Translations under genes and position numbers: made by a program
NCBI GenBank assembly: GCA_964410125.1
Contig: CAYPGQ010000006.1
Span: 32,166 to 96,165 of the forward strand
Source: G020348385 sp964410125
GTDB taxonomy: Bacteria; Acidobacteriota; Aminicenantia; Aminicenantales; Aminicenantaceae
DNA: 64,000 nucleotides
Direction: 5' to 3'
The notes under the pieces: model-generated
Databases searched by the model: none
Seen by the model: only the letters and a program-made list of their open reading frames with translations
Told to the model about the DNA's origin: nothing
In this document: in pieces, positions 1-8,992 of the stretch
Position numbering within the stretch: the first letter of the stretch is position 1
Layout: every line of letters begins with the position of its first letter

Positions 1-420
1 GCGGGAGAGATGAGCGGGCACATTTTTTTTGCCGACAGGTATTTTGGATTTGATGACGCCATCTATGCCTCGGCCAGACTTTTGGAGATTCTTTCCCGCT
101 CAGAACAAAAACTCTCCGCAATGCTTGCCGATCTTCCCAAAACCTTTCACACACCCGAAATCAGAGTTTACGCATCGGATGCAGTAAAGTTTAAAATCGT
201 CGAGACCGTGAAAAAAGATCTGGCAAAAAAATACCCCATCGTGGATATCGACGGAGTCAGGGCCCAATTCCCGAACGGATGGGGACTTGTTCGGGCCTCC
301 AACACCCAAGAAGTCCTTGTTCTGCGATTCGAGGCAGATACAGAACATGACCTGCAGGCTATCCGGAAAGAAATGGAAAAAGCAGTAGAACGTGCCATCC
401 AAAGGTTGGAAAATACTTGA
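1..420 (+). CDS. Phosphomannomutase/phosphoglucomutase, C-terminal part (5' end outside window)
   Basis: The frame is open from base 1 and ends with TGA at 418-420. The visible 139 residues begin AGEMSGHIFFADRYFGFDDA. This matches the sugar-binding GEMSGH loop of alpha-D-phosphohexomutases, followed by the C-terminal domain that closes over the phosphate (RASNTQE loop). The family interconverts hexose 6- and 1-phosphates. With a mannose-1-phosphate guanylyltransferase two genes downstream, a PMM/PGM role in GDP-mannose supply is likely. The stop overlaps the TTG start of uppP, so the two genes are translationally coupled. The catalytic phosphoserine region is outside the window, so substrate preference cannot be judged. 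Confidence 0.88.
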   Translation, partial: AGEMSGHIFFADRYFGFDDAIYASARLLEILSRSEQKLSAMLADLPKTFHTPEIRVYASDAVKFKIVETVKKDLAKKYPIVDIDGVRAQFPNGWGLVRASNTQEVLVLRFEADTEHDLQAIRKEMEKAVERAIQRLENT

Positions 421-1211
421 GTCTTATCACGATTATTTTTTTAGGGATTATCCAAGGTCTAACAGAATTTTTTCCCGTCAGCAGTTCGGGACATCTTGTA
501 CTCTTTCAGAACCTATTCGGACTGAAAGAACCGCAGATATTTGCGGATGTGATGCTCCATGTTGGCACTCTCATTTCTCTTTTTGTGTTTCTTCGACGCG
601 AACTTCTACAGTTGTTCAAAGGACTCTGCCTGTTTGTAAGGAATCCTCAAAGATATCACAGCGATCCAAGAGTTAAACGGATTTTCGCCCTTGCTGTGGC
701 TTCCATTCCCACCGCTCTTATCGGATATTTTTTCAGTGATTTTTTCGAATCCCTGTTTGCTTCTCTTCAAACGGTCGGTCTGGCCCTTATTTTCACCGGT
801 TGTTATCTCTTTTTGACAAAATGGGCAAGGATAAGACAAAAAAATCTCCTGCTGCATCCTTTCATCATAGGCATTCTTCAGGGAGCAGCCATTGTTCCAG
901 GATTTTCCCGCTCGGGTTTGACTATCGGGGGAGCCATGTTCCTGGGTTGGAAGAGGAAGGATGCCGCACAATTCTCCTTCCTTCTCTCGATCCCGGCCAT
1001 TTGCGGAGCCGCTGTTTTTCAGTTCGGAAAAATCGATACCGGATCTCAGCCCTGGCCGATCATTATCACCGGGATTGTGGTATCAGCCATAGTTGGTTAT
1101 ATCGCTCTGGCTGTGCTAGCGTCTGTTATCAACAGGGGAAAATTTTATGCTTTTTCCTATTACTGTTTTTTGGCCGGCATTGCAGCCATCGCCTTTTCTT
1201 TTTTTATATAA
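417..1211 (+). CDS. uppP: Undecaprenyl-diphosphatase (UppP/BacA)
   Basis: This 264-residue polytopic membrane protein has the usual family length. It dephosphorylates undecaprenyl pyrophosphate to recycle the lipid carrier for peptidoglycan and O-antigen synthesis, and overproduction gives bacitracin resistance in known cases. The QGLTEFFPVSSSGH motif (residues 13-26) and PGFSRSG (about 161-167) are the two active-site signatures. The start is TTG at 417, overlapping the TGA of the preceding mutase gene; no later ATG precedes the first conserved helix. The guanylyltransferase gene follows 20 bp downstream on the same strand, so this is a cell-envelope operon. Confidence 0.95.
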   Translation: MSLITIIFLGIIQGLTEFFPVSSSGHLVLFQNLFGLKEPQIFADVMLHVGTLISLFVFLRRELLQLFKGLCLFVRNPQRYHSDPRVKRIFALAVASIPTALIGYFFSDFFESLFASLQTVGLALIFTGCYLFLTKWARIRQKNLLLHPFIIGILQGAAIVPGFSRSGLTIGGAMFLGWKRKDAAQFSFLLSIPAICGAAVFQFGKIDTGSQPWPIIITGIVVSAIVGYIALAVLASVINRGKFYAFSYYCFLAGIAAIAFSFFI

Positions 1212-1231
1212 TTCAAAATGGAGAGGAATAA

Positions 1232-2308
1232 ATGGATATTCGGGCCGTGATCATGGCAGGTGGGGTTGGAACCCGTTTCTGGCCCTTGAGTCGAAAACAA
1301 AAACCCAAGCAATTCCTTCCGATCATCAGTGACAAAACCATGATCGAGGAAACCGTTTTTCGCCTATTGCCCCTCATTTCCCCGTCGCAAATTTATACCA
1401 TAGCCAACCATTCTCAGACGAAAACGATCAAAAAACTTTTGCCCCAAATTCCAGAAGAGAATCTTCTTGTCGAACCAAAGGGTAAAAACACCGCGCCATC
1501 ATTGATGCTGGCCACAGCGGTCATCTATCTCCAAAATCCTGAAGCAGTCGTGATCGCTCTGCCCGCCGATCACTTGATAAAGGATGCCGCGCTATTTTTA
1601 AAGAAGTTAGAGGCTGCAGGCCAAGCTGCTCTCGAAGGCACTCCTATAGTCACGTTCGGGATTCCGCCTTCCTCTCCTTCCTCAGGATACGGATATATCC
1701 AATTCTCACCGCAAGATTCAACCGAACTTTCTGGAGAAACCTTCTTTTCCGTCGAAAAATTCAAGGAAAAACCCGGCATAGAGCAAGCCAAGGAATTCCT
1801 GGACGCCGGAAACTACTTCTGGAACTCCGGAATGTTCCTATGGCAAGCCAAAATCTTCCCTATTAAACTGGAACAATACGCCCCTGAATTGTTTCCTTTC
1901 TGGGGGAAAATGGTCAAAGCCCTTGAGACAAAACAAGAATCTCTCTTAATCTCGGTATTCGACGACATCCCTTCTATTTCGATCGATTACGCCCTGATGG
2001 AGAGAGCCCAGCCTGTCTGGATGTGCCAGGGAGATTTCGGCTGGTCGGATGTCGGAGTTTGGTCTTCTCTTTCCGACATATGGGCCAAGGACAATCGAGG
2101 GAATTCCCTTCGTGGCGATGTCATGCTTTTGGATTCAGTAAATTGCTTGGTGCATAATCCCGGCAAAATCACTGCCCTTTTGGGGGTGGAAGACTTGATC
2201 ATCGTCGACACAGAAGACGCTCTTCTGGTATGCCGGAAGGATTGTGACCAAAAAGTCAAACAGATCGTGCAACAACTGAACAAAAAGGGGGAAAAGGAGC
2301 ATCTCTGA
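1232..2308 (+). CDS. manC: Mannose-1-phosphate guanylyltransferase
   Basis: Makes GDP-mannose from GTP and mannose 1-phosphate. The 358 residues cover the nucleotidyltransferase domain only, with no C-terminal isomerase cupin as in bifunctional ManC/AlgA. The N-terminal AGGVGTRFWPLSR signature (residues 9-21) and the KPKQ motif (24-27) bind the nucleotide and pyrophosphate. FGWSDVGVW, about residue 270, is typical of GMP-type enzymes. An AGAGGAATAA sequence lies just before the ATG. It is the last gene of the small plus-strand envelope operon and converges on aspS. Confidence 0.93.
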   Translation: MDIRAVIMAGGVGTRFWPLSRKQKPKQFLPIISDKTMIEETVFRLLPLISPSQIYTIANHSQTKTIKKLLPQIPEENLLVEPKGKNTAPSLMLATAVIYLQNPEAVVIALPADHLIKDAALFLKKLEAAGQAALEGTPIVTFGIPPSSPSSGYGYIQFSPQDSTELSGETFFSVEKFKEKPGIEQAKEFLDAGNYFWNSGMFLWQAKIFPIKLEQYAPELFPFWGKMVKALETKQESLLISVFDDIPSISIDYALMERAQPVWMCQGDFGWSDVGVWSSLSDIWAKDNRGNSLRGDVMLLDSVNCLVHNPGKITALLGVEDLIIVDTEDALLVCRKDCDQKVKQIVQQLNKKGEKEHL

Positions 2309-2345
2309 ATCCCTATCGACGGATTCGAACCATTTTTTCTTCCTC
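2307..2345 (+). terminator. Possible rho-independent terminator after manC
   Basis: GAATCC and GGATTC form a 6-bp stem with an 8-base loop right at the manC stop. A T-rich run (ATTTTTTCTT) follows within about 7 bases. The stem is short, so this is a moderate prediction. Confidence 0.4.
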
Positions 2346-2368
2346 AGCTACCTTTCCAGAATATTTCA

Positions 2369-2383
2369 CCTTAATTATTCAGG
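2369..2383. repeat. Interrupted palindrome CCTTAATTATTCAGG between convergent genes
   Basis: A 15-base near-palindrome with one mismatched pair lies between the convergent manC and aspS genes. It matches the perfect palindrome CCTGAATAATTCAGG between relA and rpmB, and the CCTGAATTATT word at the ends of the family B repeats. Bidirectional transcription termination is plausible but not shown. Confidence 0.45.
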
Positions 2384-2464
2384 TTAAAATATAGGACACA
2401 AAATAAAGAAAGGCACCTTTTTTTTTAATCGCGGTTGGTTGATGAGGATCGGGGGTGACTGTGC

Positions 2465-4234
2465 TCAGTCTTCTTTTTTTCTCTTAAGACCAAGCTCCTG
2501 GAGTTGTTTTTCCGAAACATCCGAGGGTGAACCAGTCAGCAAACACAACGAGCTGGTGGTTTTAGGGAACGGGATGACATCTCTGATGGATCCTTCGTCG
2601 GCCAACAGCATCACGATACGATCAAACCCGAGAGCAATTCCTCCATGAGGAGGAGCACCGAAACGCAGGGCCTCCAAAAAAAATCCGAATTTTGCCTCGA
2701 TATCTTCCTTCTTCAGGCCAAGAATCCGGAAAATCCGCTCTTGCACATCGATATCATGGATTCGGATCGAGCCGCCACCGATTTCGACTCCGTTGAGCAC
2801 CACATCGTAAGCTTTGGCTTTGACCTGAAGGGGATATTCTTCCAGGAGTTTCAAATCTTCATCCTGCGGAGAGGTGAACGGATGGTGCATAGAAAACAAC
2901 CGTTTTTCATCCTCGTCCCACTCGAAGAGAGGAAAATCCGTAACCCAGGCAAACTTGTAAACCCCTGATTTTTTGGCCTCTTCGGGAAAAAGGTCCAGGC
3001 GCAGTTCGCCCAAAATCTTAAGAGCCGCGTCTGTTTTGCCGGCCACCAGCAAGACCAGATCCTGTTCAGAGCCTCCCAGTTTTTCCCAGATGGTTTTAAA
3101 GCCACTTTCTTCGAGTTTTAAGCTGGATTTGAATTCCTGTTGTTTTTTTATCCAGATGATTCCTTTTCCACCCAGGTCTCTGGCTTTTTGGCCGAGTTTG
3201 TCCAGCTGACTGCGGGACAAGCTGGCCCCATGAGGCACCAGAAGGGCTTTCAGATTCCCACCGGAGGCAAGCGCCCCTTGGATAACCTGGGAGTCCAACG
3301 AAAAGCCGATCTCTGTCAGGTCTTCAATCTCCATCCCAAAGCGCAGATCCGGTTTGTCTGTCCCGTATTTGGCCATGCTTTCCTGGTAAGTGAACCGGGG
3401 AAAAGGGCGTTTGATCTTCACATCAATCAGTGCAAAAGTCGACGCCAGCATGGCTTCTACCAAGTCAAACACATCCTGTTGGAAAACAAAGCTCATCTCG
3501 ATGTCGATCTGTGTGAATTCGGGCTGTCGCTCCGCGCGCAAATCCTCATCCCGGAAACAGCGCGCGATCTGGAAGTACCGATCAAACCCGGAAATCATCA
3601 ACAACTGTTTGAAGATTTGGGGAGACTGGGGAAGGGCAAAAAATCTTCCCTTGTACATGCGACTGGGCACCAGGTAATCCCTAGCCCCTTCTGGAGTCGA
3701 TTTCGTCAAAAACGGCGTCTCGATCTCATAAAATCCATTTTGACTCATAAAATTACGGATGGAAAGGGCAGCCTGATGGCGGAGCTTGAAATTCCTCTGC
3801 ATGGAGGGACGTCTTAAATCCATATACCTATGTTTGAACCTCAATTCTTCGGTCGCTTGCGGCGGGTCCGACACAATAAACGGAGGAACCGCGGATACGT
3901 TCAAGATTTTTAACTCTTTGGCCTGGACTTCAACATCTCCGGTCGACAATTGGAGATTGCGCAGATTGTCCTCGCGTGCAGCGACTATTCCTTTAATGCC
4001 CAAAACATATTCCATCCGGAGCTTTTTGGTTTTTTCAAGGAGCGCCTGATTCTCGGAGCCCACTACAACCTGGATCACTCCCTGCCTGTCTCGCAGGTCA
4101 ATAAACACAAGATTTCCCATATCTCTGTGTTTATGGACCCATCCAAAAAGCGTGACCTCTTGACCGACATCATCGATGCGGAGGTCTCCGCAATATGTTG
4201 TCCTCTTCCAATCAGACAGATAATCGAATCCCAT
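2465..4234 (-). CDS. aspS: Aspartyl-tRNA synthetase
   Basis: This 589-residue class II synthetase charges tRNA-Asp. It has an N-terminal OB-fold anticodon-binding domain (start GFDYLSDWKRTTYCGDLR), then the catalytic core with motif 2 (FRDEDLRAERQPEFTQID). It also has the bacterial GAD insertion and motif 3 (GGIALGFDRIVML). The length fits the bacterial-type enzyme. The ATG at 4234 overlaps the last base of the hisS TGA and opens directly on the conserved N-terminus. A longer frame begins at 4285, but it would add 17 unconserved residues inside hisS. It is the last gene of accA-hisS-aspS. Bacterial-type AspRS may or may not be discriminating; no gatCAB is visible here. Confidence 0.96.
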   Translation of the reverse strand: MGFDYLSDWKRTTYCGDLRIDDVGQEVTLFGWVHKHRDMGNLVFIDLRDRQGVIQVVVGSENQALLEKTKKLRMEYVLGIKGIVAAREDNLRNLQLSTGDVEVQAKELKILNVSAVPPFIVSDPPQATEELRFKHRYMDLRRPSMQRNFKLRHQAALSIRNFMSQNGFYEIETPFLTKSTPEGARDYLVPSRMYKGRFFALPQSPQIFKQLLMISGFDRYFQIARCFRDEDLRAERQPEFTQIDIEMSFVFQQDVFDLVEAMLASTFALIDVKIKRPFPRFTYQESMAKYGTDKPDLRFGMEIEDLTEIGFSLDSQVIQGALASGGNLKALLVPHGASLSRSQLDKLGQKARDLGGKGIIWIKKQQEFKSSLKLEESGFKTIWEKLGGSEQDLVLLVAGKTDAALKILGELRLDLFPEEAKKSGVYKFAWVTDFPLFEWDEDEKRLFSMHHPFTSPQDEDLKLLEEYPLQVKAKAYDVVLNGVEIGGGSIRIHDIDVQERIFRILGLKKEDIEAKFGFFLEALRFGAPPHGGIALGFDRIVMLLADEGSIRDVIPFPKTTSSLCLLTGSPSDVSEKQLQELGLKRKKED

Positions 4235-5499
4235 CACACGTACTCCGACTCCGATAAAATCTTGAGCAGCTCCCTTTGGGTGCATGTTATTTGTTCCCCC
4301 GATTCCATCGTTTTCAACTGGAATTTCTTGTTTTTGACTTCATCATCACCTATGATCAGCACCCAAGTTGCTTCCAACCTGTCCGCCCGGCTCATCTGAT
4401 TGCGGAGACTACGTTCTTTGTATTCTATCAGACACCCAACGCCAATTCTCCGAATGGCACGTGCCAGATCCATCCCCACCTTTCTGGCCTCCTCTCCCAT
4501 TGTCACCACATAGACAAAAACGTCCGGTTTCTCTTCCGTAGGGACCAGAGAAAGCAGCCGCTCCATCCCCACAGCAAACCCGGTGCCACAGACATCCGGC
4601 CCTCCAAAATCCTTCATCATGTCGTCGTATCTTCCGCCCCCAAGGATGGAATCTTGTGCCCCCAGTTTTGAAGAGATGATTTCGAACGTGATTCTGGTGT
4701 AATAATCAATGCCTCTGACCAAAAGAGGATCAATCCGGTATTTTATCCCATACAGATCCAGATAAGACCGGAATTGGCGGAAATTTTCGTCACATTCGGG
4801 GCAGAGATAATCCGTGATTTTCGGGAATTCACGTGCGATCTCCCGGCAGGTTTCGACCTTGCAATCAAAAATCCTCAGGGGATTGGCATCGATCTTCCTT
4901 TGACAATCAGAACAAAGTCGGTCTCTGTGGTTTTCGGCAGCGGCCTTCAACTCCTGATGATAAGCGGGACGACCCTTGCGGCAACCAACAGAGTTCACAA
5001 GAATTTCTCTGTCTTTCACCCCGAGGCTGTTGCACAGAAAATCCGCCATTTCCACGATTTCGGCATCGATGGCTGGATCTTCCTCTCCAAAAACTTCTAT
5101 ATCGATCTGATGGAACTGCCGGAAACGGCCCTTTTGGGGTTTGTCATACCGGAACATCGGACCGATATAGTAGAACCGCAACGGTTGAGGTTGCAGGTGA
5201 AGCCTGTTCTCGATGATCGAACGGACGATAGACGGGGTGTACTCAGGACGGAGTGTCAGGGACCGACCTCCTTTGTCCACAAACGTGTACATCTCTTTGG
5301 TCACGATATCTGACGTCTGGCCTGTCCCTTTCTCGAAGAGTTCGGTGGCCTCGAAAACGGGTGTCCTGATTTCCCGATACCCGTACAATTCGAAAATCCC
5401 TTTGGCTCGAGCTTCCACCCTCTGCCACTTTCTGGCTTCCTGCGGAAGGATATCCTTAGTTCCTTTTATCGCGGCCAATTGTTTTTTTTGTGGACTCAT
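4234..5499 (-). CDS. hisS: Histidyl-tRNA synthetase
   Basis: Class II synthetase of 421 residues, the normal length. Visible hallmarks are the N-terminal IKGTKDILPQE segment, motif 2 around YIGPMFRYDKPQKGRFRQFHQ, the histidine-specific LVRGIDYYTRITFE segment, and a C-terminal anticodon-binding domain. The start overlaps the accA stop by 4 bp (ATGA), and the end overlaps the aspS start by one base, so the three genes are tightly coupled. Confidence 0.96.
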   Translation of the reverse strand: MSPQKKQLAAIKGTKDILPQEARKWQRVEARAKGIFELYGYREIRTPVFEATELFEKGTGQTSDIVTKEMYTFVDKGGRSLTLRPEYTPSIVRSIIENRLHLQPQPLRFYYIGPMFRYDKPQKGRFRQFHQIDIEVFGEEDPAIDAEIVEMADFLCNSLGVKDREILVNSVGCRKGRPAYHQELKAAAENHRDRLCSDCQRKIDANPLRIFDCKVETCREIAREFPKITDYLCPECDENFRQFRSYLDLYGIKYRIDPLLVRGIDYYTRITFEIISSKLGAQDSILGGGRYDDMMKDFGGPDVCGTGFAVGMERLLSLVPTEEKPDVFVYVVTMGEEARKVGMDLARAIRRIGVGCLIEYKERSLRNQMSRADRLEATWVLIIGDDEVKNKKFQLKTMESGEQITCTQRELLKILSESEYV

Positions 5500-6452
5500 T
5501 TTTCGGTGAAAACTCCGATTTTCCGGAATTTCTGGTAACGTTCCTGTATTCTTTCTTCCGGAGATTTATTTTCCAGTTTCTTGAGTGCAGCATTCAGGTG
5601 TTTATTCACATTTTTGAACGTTTGCCCATAGTCAACATGGGCACCTCCCGGTGGTTCGGGAATGACCGTATCGACAACGCCAAATTCCATCAAGTCCTTA
5701 GACAAAAATTTCAAATTCTCGGCGGCCAAGTCCACCGCACTTTGATCCTTCCAGAGAATGGCTGCACAACCCTCCGGCGAAATCACCGAGTAGAAGGAAT
5801 ACTCAAGCATCAAAATTGCATCCCCTACGCCAATAGCCAGGGCACCTCCGCTTCCCCCCTCTCCGATCACAACATTGATCACCGGCACACGGAGCTTTGC
5901 GATTTCTTTGAGGTTATAGGCGATAGCCTCGGCCTGTCCTTTTTCCTCTGCCTGAATTCCCGGGTAAGCCCCAGGAGTATCTATAAGGGTGATAACAGGA
6001 AAGCCGAACTTTTCTGCCAGCTTCATCACCCTCAAGGCTTTTCGATACCCCTCCGGATTGGGTTGTCCGAAGTTTCGTGCCAGTCTTTGTCTTGTGGTCC
6101 GTCCCTTCTGGTGACCGATGAACGCGACTGTGCGCCCGTGGTAAAACCCAAAACCAGCTATGAGAGCAGGATCATCACCTGCTCGGCGATCCCCATGAAG
6201 CTCGGTAAAATCGGTTGTCAGGAATTCCAGATAATCCAACGTGTATGGTCTTTTCGGATGGCGGGCGATTTGCACGATATGAATAGGGGAAAAATTGGCA
6301 CTTATCTGGGTCCACTCGTCCTTGATTTTTGCTCTCAGGTCCTCAATCTTTTTCCTTTTGTCAGGATTGTCAGATTCCTGGATCTTGTCTATCTCCGCCT
6401 TTAAAGCAGCGATGCCTTTTTCCAATTGATAAAAATCTTTTTTTTCTTTCAT
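5496..6452 (-). CDS. accA: Acetyl-CoA carboxylase carboxyltransferase, alpha subunit
   Basis: Transfers the carboxyl group from carboxybiotin to acetyl-CoA, together with AccD, in the first committed step of fatty acid synthesis. The 318 residues match the family length. The N-terminal coiled-coil start (KEKKDFYQLEKGIAALKAEI) and the crotonase-like core (LIDTPGAYPGIQAEEKGQAEA; GEGGSGGALAIG) are clear. The ATG at 6452 is preferred; a TTG two codons upstream (6458) is possible. No strong Shine-Dalgarno sequence is seen. First gene of accA-hisS-aspS. Confidence 0.95.
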   Translation of the reverse strand: MKEKKDFYQLEKGIAALKAEIDKIQESDNPDKRKKIEDLRAKIKDEWTQISANFSPIHIVQIARHPKRPYTLDYLEFLTTDFTELHGDRRAGDDPALIAGFGFYHGRTVAFIGHQKGRTTRQRLARNFGQPNPEGYRKALRVMKLAEKFGFPVITLIDTPGAYPGIQAEEKGQAEAIAYNLKEIAKLRVPVINVVIGEGGSGGALAIGVGDAILMLEYSFYSVISPEGCAAILWKDQSAVDLAAENLKFLSKDLMEFGVVDTVIPEPPGGAHVDYGQTFKNVNKHLNAALKKLENKSPEERIQERYQKFRKIGVFTEK

Positions 6453-6499
6453 CGGCAAAAAGAATGGTTCGATTGAATGACCTCGTTTATTCTATAGAA

Positions 6500-6880
6500 A
6501 AAACCGGGAACTGGCAACTTTTTCTCCGCTTGGGTAAGCATACTTATATCCATGATGTCAAAAGGTTTTATATAGGCTTTTAGGAATGGTCTTGCTCCCG
6601 TGAAGATTTTTGTCGTGCTCAATACATCCTCGCCGACAATATGGGGATGCCCCCATATTGCTTCCCTCGAAGAGCGGTTCATAATGGCTAATCTTCAATG
6701 GTCGCTTCAACCATCCCCAAAAGCCCAACTTATCACGGAAATAAGGATGTTTCCTCTGCTTGGGTAAAGGTCTCTTTTTCTGGAGTGCCTTTCTTGACTA
6801 TCGGGAAAGGAGGGGTGCTTGCCACTGGAGGCAAAAAAAATCGGCATCTGGAGCGGAATCGAGGAAGAAAGGAGGAGGAT
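6500..6880. repeat. Intergenic gap with a diverged family A dispersed repeat (minus orientation)
   Basis: This gap between accA and the exported-protein gene holds no convincing gene. Read on the minus strand, about 6600-6760 carries blocks also found at 51390-51530 and around the element attachment site: CGTGATAAGTTGGGCTTTTG, GGGATGGTTGAAGC, TTCGAGGG and GAGGATGTATTGAGCACGAC. A perfect 11-base-arm palindrome, ATGGGGATGCCCCCAT-like, sits at about 6640-6658. CTTGGGTAAGCAT (about 6530) also recurs near 51373. Short ORFs here are not supported. Confidence 0.6.
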
Positions 6881-7579
6881 TTAGCGGATGGGCGCGCCTA
6901 CCTGGGTGCGCAGAACCCTCAGGTTCTGGGAGGATATATCAAGACTGTTCAAGACTCCCCGCTCATCCGTCTCGATCTCGATTTCTGTCGTACCTATACG
7001 CAGAATAAGACGACACGGAAAATCTTGTTTTGGTCCGAGGCTGGAAGGGATTTCCATCTGAGGGATGATATAAGCTAAAATCTCCGCGGTCTCTTGAAGG
7101 CCGCAACGAAATTTTTTTGTCAAAACCATATACGGAGAAAACACAGGATTGGGCAAAAGGACGGCATCCCTTTTTATATCTACCGTTTCCGTCCGTTCTT
7201 GGCCGGCCACCTGATTAGTGTTCACGACCTTTCCTTCTGAAAAAAAGCTCTGGATATCTTGGTTCACACCACTGACCTGTCCCTTAAATGTATATCTTTC
7301 GGGAATGAAACTTTTGTCTACGCGGATAACCAATCGCTCGATCTCGATGGCAATCGGCTTTGTCATTCTCCCTCGCACCGTCAAAGTGAAACCTGTGTTA
7401 TCTTCTTCCCAAGAATACTCTTCATATCCCACCTGTTCCTGCATAAAGTAGATAGACAGGGTTCCCGTCTCCGAAGCATAAGCAAATACTCCTGACATTC
7501 GGGAAGGAAAGGAAATGATAAGTAAAAGGAGGCTGCAAAAGACGATTTTTTTTCGAATTTTTTTCCTATTCCACGACAA
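6881..7579 (-). CDS. Exported protein of unknown function
   Basis: A 232-residue protein with a basic N-terminus and a hydrophobic signal segment (residues about 10-33), ending near VFAYASE. The remainder looks beta-rich, with alternating polar and hydrophobic strands (for example GFTLTVRGRMTKPIAIEIER). This resembles periplasmic beta-jellyroll or lipid-binding-like folds, but I recognise no family. It starts 14 bases inside the end of the YbjQ gene and is the last gene of a run starting at gltX. Co-transcription with the sigma/anti-sigma pair is likely, which hints at an envelope role. Confidence 0.7.
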   Translation of the reverse strand: MSWNRKKIRKKIVFCSLLLLIISFPSRMSGVFAYASETGTLSIYFMQEQVGYEEYSWEEDNTGFTLTVRGRMTKPIAIEIERLVIRVDKSFIPERYTFKGQVSGVNQDIQSFFSEGKVVNTNQVAGQERTETVDIKRDAVLLPNPVFSPYMVLTKKFRCGLQETAEILAYIIPQMEIPSSLGPKQDFPCRLILRIGTTEIEIETDERGVLNSLDISSQNLRVLRTQVGAPIR

Positions 7580-7880
7580 CAGCTGTCCCGTAAGCCAGGA
7601 TCTCCGAGGCGCTCTGCATAATCATCGAAGTGGTGAACCGAACATTGATGACGGCATTGGCTCCCATTCCCTCAGCTTCTTCGATCATGCGATCGAGTGC
7701 TTGTTCGCGCGACTCCGCCATCATTTTGGTATAGTCACGAATCTCGCCCCCAACGACATTCTTGAGGGCTGCTGATATATCGCGTCCGATGTGGCGGGCT
7801 CGGATGGTGTTTCCCCGACACAATCCCAGTGTTTTTTTGATGGTTTTTCCAGGGACAAAATCTGTATTAACGAAAATCAT
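7566..7880 (-). CDS. YbjQ/UPF0145 family protein (heavy-metal-binding-like domain)
   Basis: A 104-residue protein with the full YbjQ (DUF74) fold signature. It has an N-terminal VPGKTIKKTLGLCRGNTIRARHIG-like strand pattern (residues 8-31), the GGEIRDYTKMMAESREQALDRM helix, and GANAVINVRFTTS. Members form pentameric beta-barrels; their biological role is not established. The start overlaps the anti-sigma factor stop by 4 bp. Confidence 0.9.
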   Translation of the reverse strand: MIFVNTDFVPGKTIKKTLGLCRGNTIRARHIGRDISAALKNVVGGEIRDYTKMMAESREQALDRMIEEAEGMGANAVINVRFTTSMIMQSASEILAYGTAVVVE

Positions 7881-8323
7881 TTCTCAACCTCCTTGTATCT
7901 TTCTCTCTTGTGAACAAAAAGCTGCTCTCTGAGAAGGGACACCAACAAAACAACCACCCCACCAAGAGCGGTAAGAATTCCGACCTTCAGCAGGAGCGGA
8001 GTGGAGGAATCCTGGATGATCCCTTCTACGGCTTTGTAGCCGCCAAAAAACAATAAAATCATACCACCGATCGAGAGAAGAATCCACCCAATCCCGCGTT
8101 CCAGACGATTGTAGACCGTGTTCCAGTAGACTTTCCACATTTCCTTTTGAGGTTTTTTCAGTTGCATTTTTCCCATCACCTCCTCAAATTTGCCCATTTC
8201 TTCAAATTCCCTCCGGCACTCCGCGCACTGCTCGAGGTGTTCTTCCAGCATCTGTTTTTCTCTGTTGCCCAACTCTCCGTCATGGTAGGAAGAAATGAGT
8301 TCTTTTATTTTCTGATGGTCCAT
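7877..8323 (-). CDS. Zinc-finger (zf-HC2) transmembrane anti-sigma factor
   Basis: A 148-residue protein. The N-terminus has the zf-HC2 zinc site H-x3-C-x2-C (His29, Cys33, Cys36) typical of zinc-binding anti-sigma domains. Two hydrophobic spans follow, about residues 77-97 and 110-131. It lies directly downstream of an ECF sigma factor gene, so it most likely sequesters that factor at the inner membrane. The C-terminal tail is short and basic, with no periplasmic sensor domain, so signal input may come from another protein. Confidence 0.88.
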   Translation of the reverse strand: MDHQKIKELISSYHDGELGNREKQMLEEHLEQCAECRREFEEMGKFEEVMGKMQLKKPQKEMWKVYWNTVYNRLERGIGWILLSIGGMILLFFGGYKAVEGIIQDSSTPLLLKVGILTALGGVVVLLVSLLREQLFVHKRERYKEVEK

Positions 8324-8344
8324 GAATCGCTCCTGATTGATTCC

Positions 8345-8992
8345 CTATTCAAAACCCATGTATTTTCCGATGATCCCCTTAAGCTTTTTTTTTGCATAAA
8401 ACAGAGAGGACATCACCGTACCGATCGGTTTCCCGATGAGCTCGGCAATCTCTGCGTAAGAAAACTGCCGAAAATAACGAAGAATGACAATTTCCCTTTG
8501 CTCGAAGGAAAGCTTTTCTATGCCTTTCCATAATGTTTCCTTCATTTCCCGGTCTTCTTTTTCCTCTGCAAGGACGTGAACATCCTCTAGAGGGATCGCA
8601 CGCATCCTGTGTTTGCGTTTCAGCTGATCGATGCAGAGATTTCTCAGCAAACGATAGAACCAAGGGAAAAACGGTTTGCTGGTTTCAAACATTTTGATCT
8701 TACGGAATGCTTTGATAAAGGCATCCTGGGAAACATCCAGGGCATCCTGCTGATTGTGGACAAAGCCCAAAGCGATATAATAAGCTGAATGCATGTACCT
8801 TTTCACGATCGCACCGTAAGCCTCTTTATCTCCCTTCTGCACCGCTTCCAATAACTCCCTTTCCGACACCTCTCTGTCCACTCGGACACGAACTTTATCG
8901 CCGGGAAAAACCTGATCCTTGTACAAAGCTACTTCTTCTGCCATTTCTTTTTTCCTACTCTTATATACGTCGTTGTCTTTGGGTTTATTCAT
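8345..8992 (-). CDS. ECF-type RNA polymerase sigma factor
   Basis: A sigma-70 family factor of about 215 residues. Region 2 (AIVKRYMHSAYYIALGFVHN, then DALDVSQDAFIKAFRKI) binds the -10 element. Region 4 (LSFEQREIVILRYFRQFSYA then EIAELIGKPIGTVMSSLFYA) is the helix-turn-helix for the -35. A roughly 45-residue charged N-terminal extension is longer than in most ECF factors. The ATG at 8992 overlaps the rlmB stop (ATGA). The adjacent gene encodes its presumed anti-sigma factor. Confidence 0.93.
   Translation of the reverse strand: MNKPKDNDVYKSRKKEMAEEVALYKDQVFPGDKVRVRVDREVSERELLEAVQKGDKEAYGAIVKRYMHSAYYIALGFVHNQQDALDVSQDAFIKAFRKIKMFETSKPFFPWFYRLLRNLCIDQLKRKHRMRAIPLEDVHVLAEEKEDREMKETLWKGIEKLSFEQREIVILRYFRQFSYAEIAELIGKPIGTVMSSLFYAKKKLKGIIGKYMGFE

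Noticed and set aside
2311..2345. GGATTCGAACC, resembling a tRNA T-arm, after manC
   Set aside because: The flanking bases do not form a T-stem, and no acceptor or anticodon arm is present; it fits a small terminator hairpin better.
3140..3817. 225-codon plus-strand frame opposite aspS
   Set aside because: Antisense shadow of aspS with no independent start signal.
5490..6404. Long plus-strand frame opposite accA
   Set aside because: Antisense shadow of a highly conserved gene.
6449..6682. 77-codon minus-strand frame upstream of accA
   Set aside because: It lies within dispersed repeat sequence, has no ribosome-binding site and no protein-like pattern.
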